40,020 bases of DNA from Pseudomonadota bacterium (GTDB lineage: Bacteria > Desulfobacterota > Desulfobacteria > Desulfobacterales > Desulfosarcinaceae): positions 1-40,020 of the forward strand of contig JAEYRZ010000029.1 of NCBI GenBank assembly GCA_023435265.1. The letters run 5' to 3'. A program made the translations under genes and the position numbers. A model generated the notes under the pieces. That model ran no database searches. It saw nothing but the letters and a program-made list of their open reading frames with translations, and was not told the origin of the DNA. Each line of letters starts with the position of its first letter. Within the stretch, counting starts at the first letter, position 1. Shown piece after piece: positions 8,687 through 15,927 of the stretch.

Positions 8687-9619
8687 CTATTTACTGGATA
8701 TCCGGATATCGAGGCAAAAGTCTCCCTGTTTGGGTCCTGATTTGATCTGCGTCTTCGACGAAACCACACCGACCCCGTTAAAAATGGCGATCGGTGAATA
8801 GAATTGCATATCCTTGAGCTTCATGCCCGTCTTCAAGCTGTCGATAAGCTCCTGGTCCTTTTTCGAAATGATCAGGCTGAGCATATTGCCGGATTGGAAA
8901 TTGACATCGAATTCAACCATCTGCCCCTTGCGCGGCCCACTGTCGAAGGTGACGCCGATCGAAGTGATATCCAGGAATTCCTCCTCAGCCTCGGCCGGCA
9001 TTTCGATTTCGGAATCCGCTTCCATTCCTTCGGTTTGGGCTGCAAGCGGCGAAGGCAAGGCGACATCCAATCCTTTTTTGCGCAGGATATCCTCAAGATA
9101 GGACCGCACTGTCTCGAGTTGGCTGGGCAAAAAGGTTTCTCCGGAATACCACTTGTTATACTGGTCGATGGCTTCTTCGGAAGTGGAAACAGCCAGGTGG
9201 CAGCGCAGAATATTCTTGGCCGCCTCCACCCGCACAGGCTCTTTGCTCAGAAGCACATTCAGCTCGGCCAGAGCCCTGTCGAACTGACCGAATTTGGCCA
9301 GGGCGACGGCGCCTTCCAAAGCTGCCGAGTCCGCGTCCTTGTTCTCGGAAAAAGTGAAAAGATTTTTGATCAGATCCTGGGCCTTCTTGGAAAGCTCCGG
9401 TTTTGCAGGCCCCAGGTCGACTTTATGCTTCACCTGCTCCAGCGCGGACATTTTCTCTTGAACGGCCTGCAGCAGGCTTTCTTTGTTCTTGAGGTTCTCG
9501 ATACCCTCGATCAATTGCGCGGCGTCCTGAAACTTTCCGCGCGCCTCGTTGATCAGACCCTGGGATCGATACAGTTCCGCTTCTTGGAGCAAGGCCTTGA
9601 GCCGCTTCTTAATATCCAT
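8687..9619 (-). CDS. Helical-repeat protein with C-terminal PilZ-like domain
   Basis: A 310-residue soluble protein that I do not recognise as a named family. Residues 1-70 form a long charged helix pair (coiled-coil-like, TPR-like LINEARGKFQDAAQLI). Residues 75-200 look like further helical repeats (FGQFDRALAELNVLLSKEP is TPR-like). An acidic linker (about 210-225) follows, and residues 225-310 form a strand-rich domain (GRGxMVEFDV-like, GxMKLKDMQFYSPIAIFNGVG) resembling a PilZ-type barrel. The RxxxR motif is absent, so c-di-GMP binding is doubtful. The ATG at 9619 has GGGGAG six bases upstream and is preferred over an in-frame TTG at 9646. It is first in the mglA-PilZ run and has a possible promoter at 9795-9766. 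Confidence 0.72.
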   Translation of the reverse strand: MDIKKRLKALLQEAELYRSQGLINEARGKFQDAAQLIEGIENLKNKESLLQAVQEKMSALEQVKHKVDLGPAKPELSKKAQDLIKNLFTFSENKDADSAALEGAVALAKFGQFDRALAELNVLLSKEPVRVEAAKNILRCHLAVSTSEEAIDQYNKWYSGETFLPSQLETVRSYLEDILRKKGLDVALPSPLAAQTEGMEADSEIEMPAEAEEEFLDITSIGVTFDSGPRKGQMVEFDVNFQSGNMLSLIISKKDQELIDSLKTGMKLKDMQFYSPIAIFNGVGVVSSKTQIKSGPKQGDFCLDIRISSK

Positions 9620-9765
9620 AAACGGCTCCCCGATTTCCACGCGCAACTCGATCGGTGACCTGCGCCCGATCGCTCATGGTGATTTGAATCGGGTATTCAA
9701 TTATGGATGCTCTGTGCATAGCCCCTGCTGCTTTTCATTCCACCCCGCATCGCGGCTGTTTTGAA

Positions 9766-9795
9766 CTTTTAGCGCGCCTGTGTGGGATAAGTCAA
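9766..9795 (-). promoter_or_regulatory. Possible promoter for the helical-repeat/mglA gene run
   Basis: The 349 bp between the helical-repeat gene and mdh hold only this element and the mdh terminator. Read on the minus strand there is TTGACT (9795-9790), an 18-base spacer and TAAAAG (9771-9766), with an AT-rich stretch (9790-9830) upstream that could act as an UP element. The match is modest. Confidence 0.35.
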
Positions 9796-9902
9796 TAATT
9801 AAGAGTTATTTAAATAAGCTATACGTTTGTCCCTGAATCAGGGCCTCCCTGCGGCATGACCATACCGGCCCGTTCGCGAGCCGGTCTCCCCCCTTGCAGG
9901 CA

Positions 9903-9934
9903 CAAACAGGGGTGCCTTTGCGCACCCCTGTTTG
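9903..9934 (-). terminator. Terminator hairpin downstream of mdh
   Basis: Perfect 13-bp inverted repeat: CAAACAGGGGTGC (9903-9915) and GCACCCCTGTTTG (9922-9934), with a 6-base loop. It begins 34 bp after the mdh stop codon. The T-tract on the minus strand is poor (only TGTTTGTG), so it may be a strong pause or mRNA-protecting stem rather than a classical intrinsic terminator. Confidence 0.7.
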
Positions 9935-9968
9935 CCTTATCGTCATGTTTGAAGTTTTGTTGAGTGAA

Positions 9969-10946
9969 TTACAGAAGATCGGCGATGGCCGCTTTTTCAT
10001 CCAGCAGCTCTTTTTCGGTGGCGCGCATGCGCTCACGGCTGAAATCGCTCACCTGGAGGCCCTTGACCTCTTTCCATTCACCACTCTCACATACGATGGG
10101 CAGGGCATAAATTATATCGTTGTCGATACCGTAGGAATTGCCGGCGCTGTAAACGCCCATGCTGACCCAACGCCCGTTGCTGCCCAATGCCCAGTCATGC
10201 ATGTGATCCACGGCCGCCGTGGCGGCGGATGCAGCGCTGGAGGCACCGCGGGCTTTGATAATTGCGGCCCCGCGCTGCTGAACGGTGGGGATGAAGGTGT
10301 TGACATACCACTCCTCGTCGACCTTCGATTTGGCGGAAGCGCCTTCGATCATGGCATAACTGATGTCCGGATACTGTGTCGCCGAATGGTTGCCCCAGAC
10401 CACGACGTGTTCAATCTTGGTCGTTGCAACGCCGGATTTTTGAGCGAGCTGAGACAGCGAACGGTTGTGGTCGAGGCGCATCATGGCCGTAATGTTGCGC
10501 GGATTGAGCTTGGGAGCGTTCTTCAACGTGATCAGCGCATTGGTATTGGCCGGATTGCCGACAACGAGCACCTTCACGCCGGGGTTGGCAAAATCATTCA
10601 GGGCTTTGCCCTGAACCGAAAAAATCTGCGCATTGCTCTTGAGCAGGTCCGAACGTTCCATGCCGGGACCGCGCGGCCGCGCGCCCACCAGGAATGCATA
10701 TTCGACGTCTTTAAAGGCGACCTTGGGATCATCGGTGGCGACCACTCCGGCCAATAGTGGAAACGCGCAGTCATGCAGCTCCATGACCACGCCATTGAGC
10801 GCGTTCATGGCCGGCGGGATCTCAAGCAGTTGAAGAATGACCGGCTGGTCGTTGCCCAGCATATCGCCATGGGCGACTTTGAAGATGAGTGAGTAACTGA
10901 TTTGCCCCGCCGCTCCGGTGATCGCGACACGTACGGGTGATTTCAT
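9969..10946 (-). CDS. mdh: Malate dehydrogenase (NAD-type)
   Basis: Interconverts malate and oxaloacetate with NAD(P) in the citric acid cycle. The 325-residue protein belongs to the longer bacterial/cytosolic-type MDH group. Rossmann motif GAAGQISYSL is near residue 10, followed by substrate-binding ARPRGPGMERSDLL with its arginines, GNPANTNA, MRLDHNRS, and the catalytic histidine in WGNHSATQYPD. The ATG at 10946 has GGGAGGTGG directly upstream; an upstream in-frame extension exists but is not homologous to the family. It follows uvrC on the same strand after 145 bp and is closed by the hairpin at 9903-9934. In a complete-oxidising or citric-acid-cycle anaerobe it would act with acs and the acyl-CoA synthetase in this window. 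Confidence 0.96.
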   Translation of the reverse strand: MKSPVRVAITGAAGQISYSLIFKVAHGDMLGNDQPVILQLLEIPPAMNALNGVVMELHDCAFPLLAGVVATDDPKVAFKDVEYAFLVGARPRGPGMERSDLLKSNAQIFSVQGKALNDFANPGVKVLVVGNPANTNALITLKNAPKLNPRNITAMMRLDHNRSLSQLAQKSGVATTKIEHVVVWGNHSATQYPDISYAMIEGASAKSKVDEEWYVNTFIPTVQQRGAAIIKARGASSAASAATAAVDHMHDWALGSNGRWVSMGVYSAGNSYGIDNDIIYALPIVCESGEWKEVKGLQVSDFSRERMRATEKELLDEKAAIADLL

Positions 10947-11091
10947 GGCCACCTCCCTATTTGAGTTGATTGACATCGCTAAAAATGGATCCGGAACACC
11001 GACCTTTTGAAAAAGGATGTACCAGACCACAAATCGTTTTGCATGTCAATACATTGAAATTTCAAACAAAGTGTAACAGTTGTGTATATTT

Positions 11092-12954
11092 TCAGGCGTC
11101 CTGGTCCACAAGATGCGCCTTGATCCGGACGGCCAATGCGGCACTGATGCCGCCAATCTCTTGAAGCTCTGCGGCAGATGCCGTCTTGATGTTTTCAATG
11201 CTGCCGAAGCGGGCCATCAGCTGAATCCTGCGTCTGGGACCGATCCCCGGAATCTCGTCCAATACCGAATGCAGGATCGCCTTACGCCGCCGCTGGCGCT
11301 GAAAGCCGATCGCCCAACGATGGGCTTCGTCCCTCAGGTGCTGCAGCATCAGCAAAACTTCGCCGTCCCTGCCGAATTGTACGGCATTGGCCCGTCCCGG
11401 CAGATAGATTCGGTCCTGATCTTCGTTCTTGGCGATCCCGGCCACCTCGAAGCGGCCGCGAAGCCCCAGTTCCGAAAGAACGGAAAGCGCAACGTTGATC
11501 TGTCCCTTGCCTCCGTCCACCAGGAGCAGATCGGGCAGCGTGTCGCCGGTTTGCACATCCCTGAAACGGCGTTTCAACACCTCTTCCATGAAAGCATAAT
11601 CATCGGGTTTACCCAGGGGTTGAATTTTATAGCGCCTGTATTGCTCCGGCCGCATCCGCCCTTGCTCCATCACCACCATCGCGGAAACCGGCTCCGAACC
11701 CGCGAAGTTTGAATTATCGAAACATTCGATGCGTTGCGGCAGGCGGGACAGTCTCAGATAATGTTGCAGCCGCGTCAGAAGCTGATGCCGCTGCGAGCCC
11801 TTCTGGATGCGTTCGGACAATTCGCGTTTGGCATTCTGCTCCGCCATCTGAACCAGCCGGTGCTTTTCACCGCGCTGGGGACATACAATCTGGACCGGCC
11901 TTTTTCTCCGCTCCCCCAGGAACTCCTCGAGCAGTTCCGCATCGGACGGCATTTGGTTGACCAGAACCTCCGGAGGCACGGTGCGGTCGATTTCATAATA
12001 TTGGCGAAGGAAGAGTCCCATTTGCTCGTCGGCCGAACCCAGCGCGCCCTCGAACCCGAAGTGCCGGCTGCCGACGAGAAAGCCGCCCCGCACGCGCAGC
12101 AATGTCGCTACCTGCTGATCCTCCCGGCCGGTCAACGCGATAACGTCACGATCCCGAAAATCCGTGCTGACCGAAACCTGGCGCTCGAGCGTTTTCTGCA
12201 ACGCGATCATTTTATCCCTCAACTGCGCCGCCTTTTCGAAATCCTGAACCGCGGATGCCGTCTGCATATCGCGCTTGACCTTGCGGATCAGCGCCGGCGT
12301 CCGCCCCCTGAGAAAGGCGACCACTTCCCTGGCCACACTTTGATAGAGCCGGGGGTCTGCGCCGTGACATGCCCCCAGGCACAGTCCCATCTGGAAATTC
12401 AGGCACGGCCGGGTTCTGTTTTTGTAGTTTTGTCCGCGGCACTTACGCAGTTTGAACGTTTTATGGATGAAGCGCAGGGTTTCGCGGACCGCGTGGGCCG
12501 ATGCGTAAGGCCCGAAGTAGAGTGCGCCGTCGCTCTGGATTTTACGCACGATCTGAAGTTCCGGATAAAGTTCGGACATATCCAGCCGTAATGAGGGATA
12601 ACGCTTATCGTCCTTCAACACCACATTATATCGGGGTCGATGGCGTTTGATCAGGTTGGACTCGAGAATCAGGGCCTCTTTTTCAGTATGGGTCTGGATG
12701 GTTTCGATCCGCGCCACTTTGCCCAGCATGACCCTCGTTTTCGGATCCTGGGGTCTGCCGCTCTGGAAATAGCTCTGCAGGCGTTTTTTCAGACTGCGGG
12801 CCTTGCCGATGTACAGGATGCGATCCTGGGCATCCTTCATCATGTAGACACCCGATTCCACGGGAGCATGCCTGGCCGCTTCACACAAGCGTTCATGCTG
12901 CCCGCAGCCTTCCTGGGCACCGGCATCAACTGTTTGCTCTTCTTTGTTATCCAT
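11092..12954 (-). CDS. uvrC: Excinuclease ABC subunit C
   Basis: Makes both incisions around a lesion in nucleotide excision repair after UvrB loads. The 620-residue protein shows the GIY-YIG nuclease domain (GVY at 35-37, YIG at 48-50). A UVR motif around 215-245 (SAVQDFEKAAQLRDKM) binds UvrB. The RNase H-like 5'-nuclease domain has ECFDNSNFAGSEPVSAMVV and LLLVDGGKGQIN. The C-terminal tandem helix-hairpin-helix is IPGIGPRRRIQLMARFGS...LQEIGGIS. The N-terminus carries about 30 extra polar residues before the nuclease domain. It starts 3 bp after the uvrB stop codon with no clear ribosome-binding site, so it is probably translated by coupling. Confidence 0.97.
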   Translation of the reverse strand: MDNKEEQTVDAGAQEGCGQHERLCEAARHAPVESGVYMMKDAQDRILYIGKARSLKKRLQSYFQSGRPQDPKTRVMLGKVARIETIQTHTEKEALILESNLIKRHRPRYNVVLKDDKRYPSLRLDMSELYPELQIVRKIQSDGALYFGPYASAHAVRETLRFIHKTFKLRKCRGQNYKNRTRPCLNFQMGLCLGACHGADPRLYQSVAREVVAFLRGRTPALIRKVKRDMQTASAVQDFEKAAQLRDKMIALQKTLERQVSVSTDFRDRDVIALTGREDQQVATLLRVRGGFLVGSRHFGFEGALGSADEQMGLFLRQYYEIDRTVPPEVLVNQMPSDAELLEEFLGERRKRPVQIVCPQRGEKHRLVQMAEQNAKRELSERIQKGSQRHQLLTRLQHYLRLSRLPQRIECFDNSNFAGSEPVSAMVVMEQGRMRPEQYRRYKIQPLGKPDDYAFMEEVLKRRFRDVQTGDTLPDLLLVDGGKGQINVALSVLSELGLRGRFEVAGIAKNEDQDRIYLPGRANAVQFGRDGEVLLMLQHLRDEAHRWAIGFQRQRRRKAILHSVLDEIPGIGPRRRIQLMARFGSIENIKTASAAELQEIGGISAALAVRIKAHLVDQDA

Positions 12955-12957
12955 AAC

Positions 12958-14955
12958 TTATGATTCGAATATCAAGTTCTGCTTCAGCGTCTTGATGCGA
13001 TCTCTCAAAATAGCGGCATGTTCGAAATCCAGCTCCTGAGCCGCCTGTTTCATTTCTTTTTCCAGCCTTTCAATGGCGGCCTCAAGAGATTCGGCGGAAT
13101 GATACGCTGCACCCTCCTCGGCCACCGCCGGCGCATCGCGTTCCTGACGGTTCGCGTAAAAATCTTCGAAAACGCCTGCTATGTTCTTGCGGATCGATTC
13201 CGGCACGATCCCATTGCGGCTGTTATATTCAAGTTGAATCAGGCGCCGCCGCTCCGTTTCCTGAATCGCCTGCGCCATGGAGGCGGTGGTTCGATCGGCA
13301 TAGAGGACGACACTGCCTTCAAGGTTGCGCGCCGCACGGCCGAAGGTCTGGATCAGCGAACGCGGTGAACGCAAATACCCCTCTTTGTCGGCATCGAGAA
13401 TCGCCACCAGGGTCACCTCGGGAATATCCAGGCCCTCGCGCAGCAGATTGATCCCGATGAGTACATCGAATTTGCCCATGCGCAAGTCACGGATGATCTC
13501 CATACGCTCAAGCGTATTGATGTCCGAATGCAGGTAGCGAACCGCCACTCCGAGATCGCTGTAATATTCGGTCAGGTCTTCGGCCGTCCGCTTGGTCAGG
13601 GTGGTGACCAGGACGCGTCCGTTGCGCGCCTTGCAACGGACGATTTCGGCGTAGAGATCGTCCACCTGGCGCCCGGCCGGGCGGACGCTGATCATCGGAT
13701 CGACCAGGCCGGTCGGTCGCACGATCTGCTCGACAACGGCACCCTGCGCCATCTGGTACTCATAGTCGCCCGGGGTGGCTGACACGAATATCACCTGCCG
13801 GGCCCTCTCCCGCCATTCATCGAACCGCAGGGGGCGGTTGTCCAGGGCCGACGGCAGGCGGAACCCATAGTGAACCAGGGTTTCCTTCCTGGAGCGGTCG
13901 CCTTTGTACATGGCCTGAATCTGGGGAACGGCAATGTGACTTTCATCGATGAACATCAGATAATCGGACGGAAAATAATCCAACAGGGTCGGCGGCGGTT
14001 CGCCTTCGGACCGCCCGGTGAGGTGGCGCGAATAATTTTCGATGCCGTTGCAATAGCCCAGCTCCTGCAGCATTTCGAGATCGAAGCGGGTGCGCTCTTC
14101 AATACGCTGGGCCTCCAGCAGCTTGTTCTCTTTTCGGAAGTGGTCCACCCGGGGGGCCAATTCGGCCAGAATGGACTGAATCGCCCGGTTGAGCGTCCGG
14201 CGTGTGGTGACATAATGGCTGGCAGGGAAAATCGACGCCGAGCGCAGGGATTGAAGGGCATTGCCTTTCAGGGGATCGATGATCTGCAACGAATCGATCT
14301 CGTCCCCGAAAAAATCGATGCGGATGGCCCGATCTTCTTCGTGCGCGGGGAAGACTTCCACCCGGTCGCCGCGGACCCTGAAGACGCCGCGATGAAAATC
14401 CACATCGTTGCGCTGGTAGTGCATGGCGACAAGATCGGCCAGCAGGCGCTCGCGCGAAACCTGCAAGCCGACATGCAGATCGCTGCGCATGGCCAGGTAA
14501 TCCTCGGGGGCGCCGAGACCGAAGATACACGAAACACTGGCCACCACGAGCACATCGCGCCGCGTCAGAACCGACCGGGTGGCGGAATGGCGCATTTTAT
14601 CGATCATCTCGTTGATCGAGGAGTCCTTCTGGATGTAGGTGTCCGAAGCGGGAATGTAGGCTTCGGGCTGATAGTAATCGTAATAGCTGACGAAGTACTC
14701 GACGGCATTGTGCGGAAACAACGCTCTGAACTCGTGGTACAGCTGGGCCGCCAGGGTCTTGTTGGGGGCGAGCACCAAAGTCGGCCGGTTAAGCTGCTGC
14801 ACCGCGTGCGCCATGGTGAACGTCTTGCCCGACCCGGTCACGCCCAGCAACACCTGGTCCCGGCGGCCGTCCTGGATGCCTTGCGCCAGAGCGGCGATCG
14901 CCGCGGGCTGGTCGCCCTTGGGGATATGATCCGATACCAGTTTGAACCGATCCAT
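12958..14955 (-). CDS. uvrB: Excinuclease ABC subunit B
   Basis: DNA-damage-verifying helicase-like ATPase of nucleotide excision repair. The 665-residue protein has Walker A GVTGSGKT (ending at residue 45), the beta-hairpin region YYDYYQPEAYIP, the DESH-box in FIDESHIAVPQ, helicase motif V-VI FGRAARN, and a C-terminal UVR motif (ELDFEHAAILRDRIKTLK) that pairs with UvrC. A GTG at 14967 is also in frame, but the ATG at 14955 has GGGTGG at a fair distance and fits the usual start. It lies directly upstream of uvrC. A terminator-like hairpin stands only about 28 bp upstream of the ATG. Confidence 0.97.
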   Translation of the reverse strand: MDRFKLVSDHIPKGDQPAAIAALAQGIQDGRRDQVLLGVTGSGKTFTMAHAVQQLNRPTLVLAPNKTLAAQLYHEFRALFPHNAVEYFVSYYDYYQPEAYIPASDTYIQKDSSINEMIDKMRHSATRSVLTRRDVLVVASVSCIFGLGAPEDYLAMRSDLHVGLQVSRERLLADLVAMHYQRNDVDFHRGVFRVRGDRVEVFPAHEEDRAIRIDFFGDEIDSLQIIDPLKGNALQSLRSASIFPASHYVTTRRTLNRAIQSILAELAPRVDHFRKENKLLEAQRIEERTRFDLEMLQELGYCNGIENYSRHLTGRSEGEPPPTLLDYFPSDYLMFIDESHIAVPQIQAMYKGDRSRKETLVHYGFRLPSALDNRPLRFDEWRERARQVIFVSATPGDYEYQMAQGAVVEQIVRPTGLVDPMISVRPAGRQVDDLYAEIVRCKARNGRVLVTTLTKRTAEDLTEYYSDLGVAVRYLHSDINTLERMEIIRDLRMGKFDVLIGINLLREGLDIPEVTLVAILDADKEGYLRSPRSLIQTFGRAARNLEGSVVLYADRTTASMAQAIQETERRRLIQLEYNSRNGIVPESIRKNIAGVFEDFYANRQERDAPAVAEEGAAYHSAESLEAAIERLEKEMKQAAQELDFEHAAILRDRIKTLKQNLIFES

Positions 14956-14972
14956 TCGAATATCCACCCGTT

Positions 14973-15000
14973 GAAAACAAAAGCGACGGATGCCCGTCGC
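14973..15000 (-). terminator. Intrinsic terminator between ispF and uvrB
   Basis: Read on the minus strand: GCGACGG, loop GCAT, CCGTCGC (15000-14983), then TTTTGTTTT (14982-14974). Both a stable 7-bp GC stem and a T-tract are present. It ends transcription from ispF; because it lies so near the uvrB start it could also act as a leader terminator for uvrB. Confidence 0.75.
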
Positions 15001-15034
15001 CTCTAAATTTAGACCGAACGGCCCGAATGTAAAA

Positions 15035-15520
15035 CTAGACCTTCCGGATGAGGACGATACACATGGCGGCCATCCCCTCCTCCCTGCCGATCGGCCCCAG
15101 CCCCTCGGTGGTGGTCGCCTTGATATTGACCTGTGCCTCCCGGCAGTCGAGCGCCCGGGCCATGGCCTGCTGCATGGCCGCGCGGTGCGGCGCCAGTTTA
15201 GGCGCCTGGGCGAACACCGTCGCGTCCAGGTTGATCAATTCATAGTGCCTGGCCTGCAGCATCGCGGTGCAGCGGCGCAGCAGTTCGATGCTGAAGATAT
15301 TCTTGTAAGAAGGATCATGATCCGGAAAATGCTGCCCAATATCCCCCAGTCCTGCGGCTCCGAGTACGGCGTCGCAGGCCGCATGCACCAATACGTCGGC
15401 ATCCGAATGCCCCGCCAATCCCTTTTCGAACGGGATCGTGATGCCGCCCAGCACCAGCGGGCGTCCCGCGACGAGCCGGTGGACATCGTATCCCATGCCG
15501 ATGCGCGTATCCAGAATCAT
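15035..15520 (-). CDS. ispF: 2-C-methyl-D-erythritol 2,4-cyclodiphosphate synthase
   Basis: Closes CDP-ME-2-phosphate to MEcPP in the non-mevalonate isoprenoid pathway. The 161-residue protein has the family length. Zinc ligands Asp12 and His14 are in GMGYDVHRL and His46 is in DADVLVHAACD. The C-terminal part has the conserved KATTTEGLGPIGREEGMAA. The frame stays open upstream to about 15811, but that part is Arg-rich and unlike the family, so the ATG at 15520 is chosen; an in-frame ATG at 15538 is the alternative. The frequent partner ispD is not adjacent. A terminator follows 34 bp downstream. Confidence 0.95.
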   Translation of the reverse strand: MILDTRIGMGYDVHRLVAGRPLVLGGITIPFEKGLAGHSDADVLVHAACDAVLGAAGLGDIGQHFPDHDPSYKNIFSIELLRRCTAMLQARHYELINLDATVFAQAPKLAPHRAAMQQAMARALDCREAQVNIKATTTEGLGPIGREEGMAAMCIVLIRKV

Positions 15521-15927
15521 GAGAAGGCCCCCGACCATGTTGGCTGTAATCGCCGTGTCCCAGCCGCCTCTGGACGGCGATCGCCTCTTTCGGTTTTCCG
15601 ATTCATCCCTGTCGAACCTCTTGTGGCCGAATTCGCTTCTACGCGGCGAATGGATCCATGCCGGCCATCGTCTCACGCGCATGCGCAACGACCCGGAGGA
15701 GTGCTTTTCCTGCGATGCGTGAAAACGAAATTTGGCATAGATGGGCGCCGACATCAATTCAAATTGCATTACCGGATCTTTACACGCCTGCGCAAATGGG
15801 TTTATACGCACTCGGCAACGGCGCTGCCAATTTCTGCTTCGACGATTTCGGTCCGCAGGGTCGATTTGCCGGCCTGCTCTCCGTTCCCGCGCCGCCGCAA
15901 CAAAAACATGAAGAAGGAGTGAATGGG
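15521..15927. other. 407-bp divergent intergenic region between ispF and the acyl-CoA synthetase gene
   Basis: No gene I can support. Both strands have open frames here because the DNA is GC-rich, but their translations are low-complexity and Arg-rich and match no family. It must hold the divergent promoters; an AT-rich patch at 15750-15785 is the likeliest place for the plus-strand one, yet I see no convincing -35/-10 pair. Confidence 0.5.

Noticed and set aside
15521..15811. N-terminal extension of ispF by about 97 residues
   Set aside because: The ispF family starts at the ATG chosen; the extension is Arg/Ser-rich and unlike any known domain.
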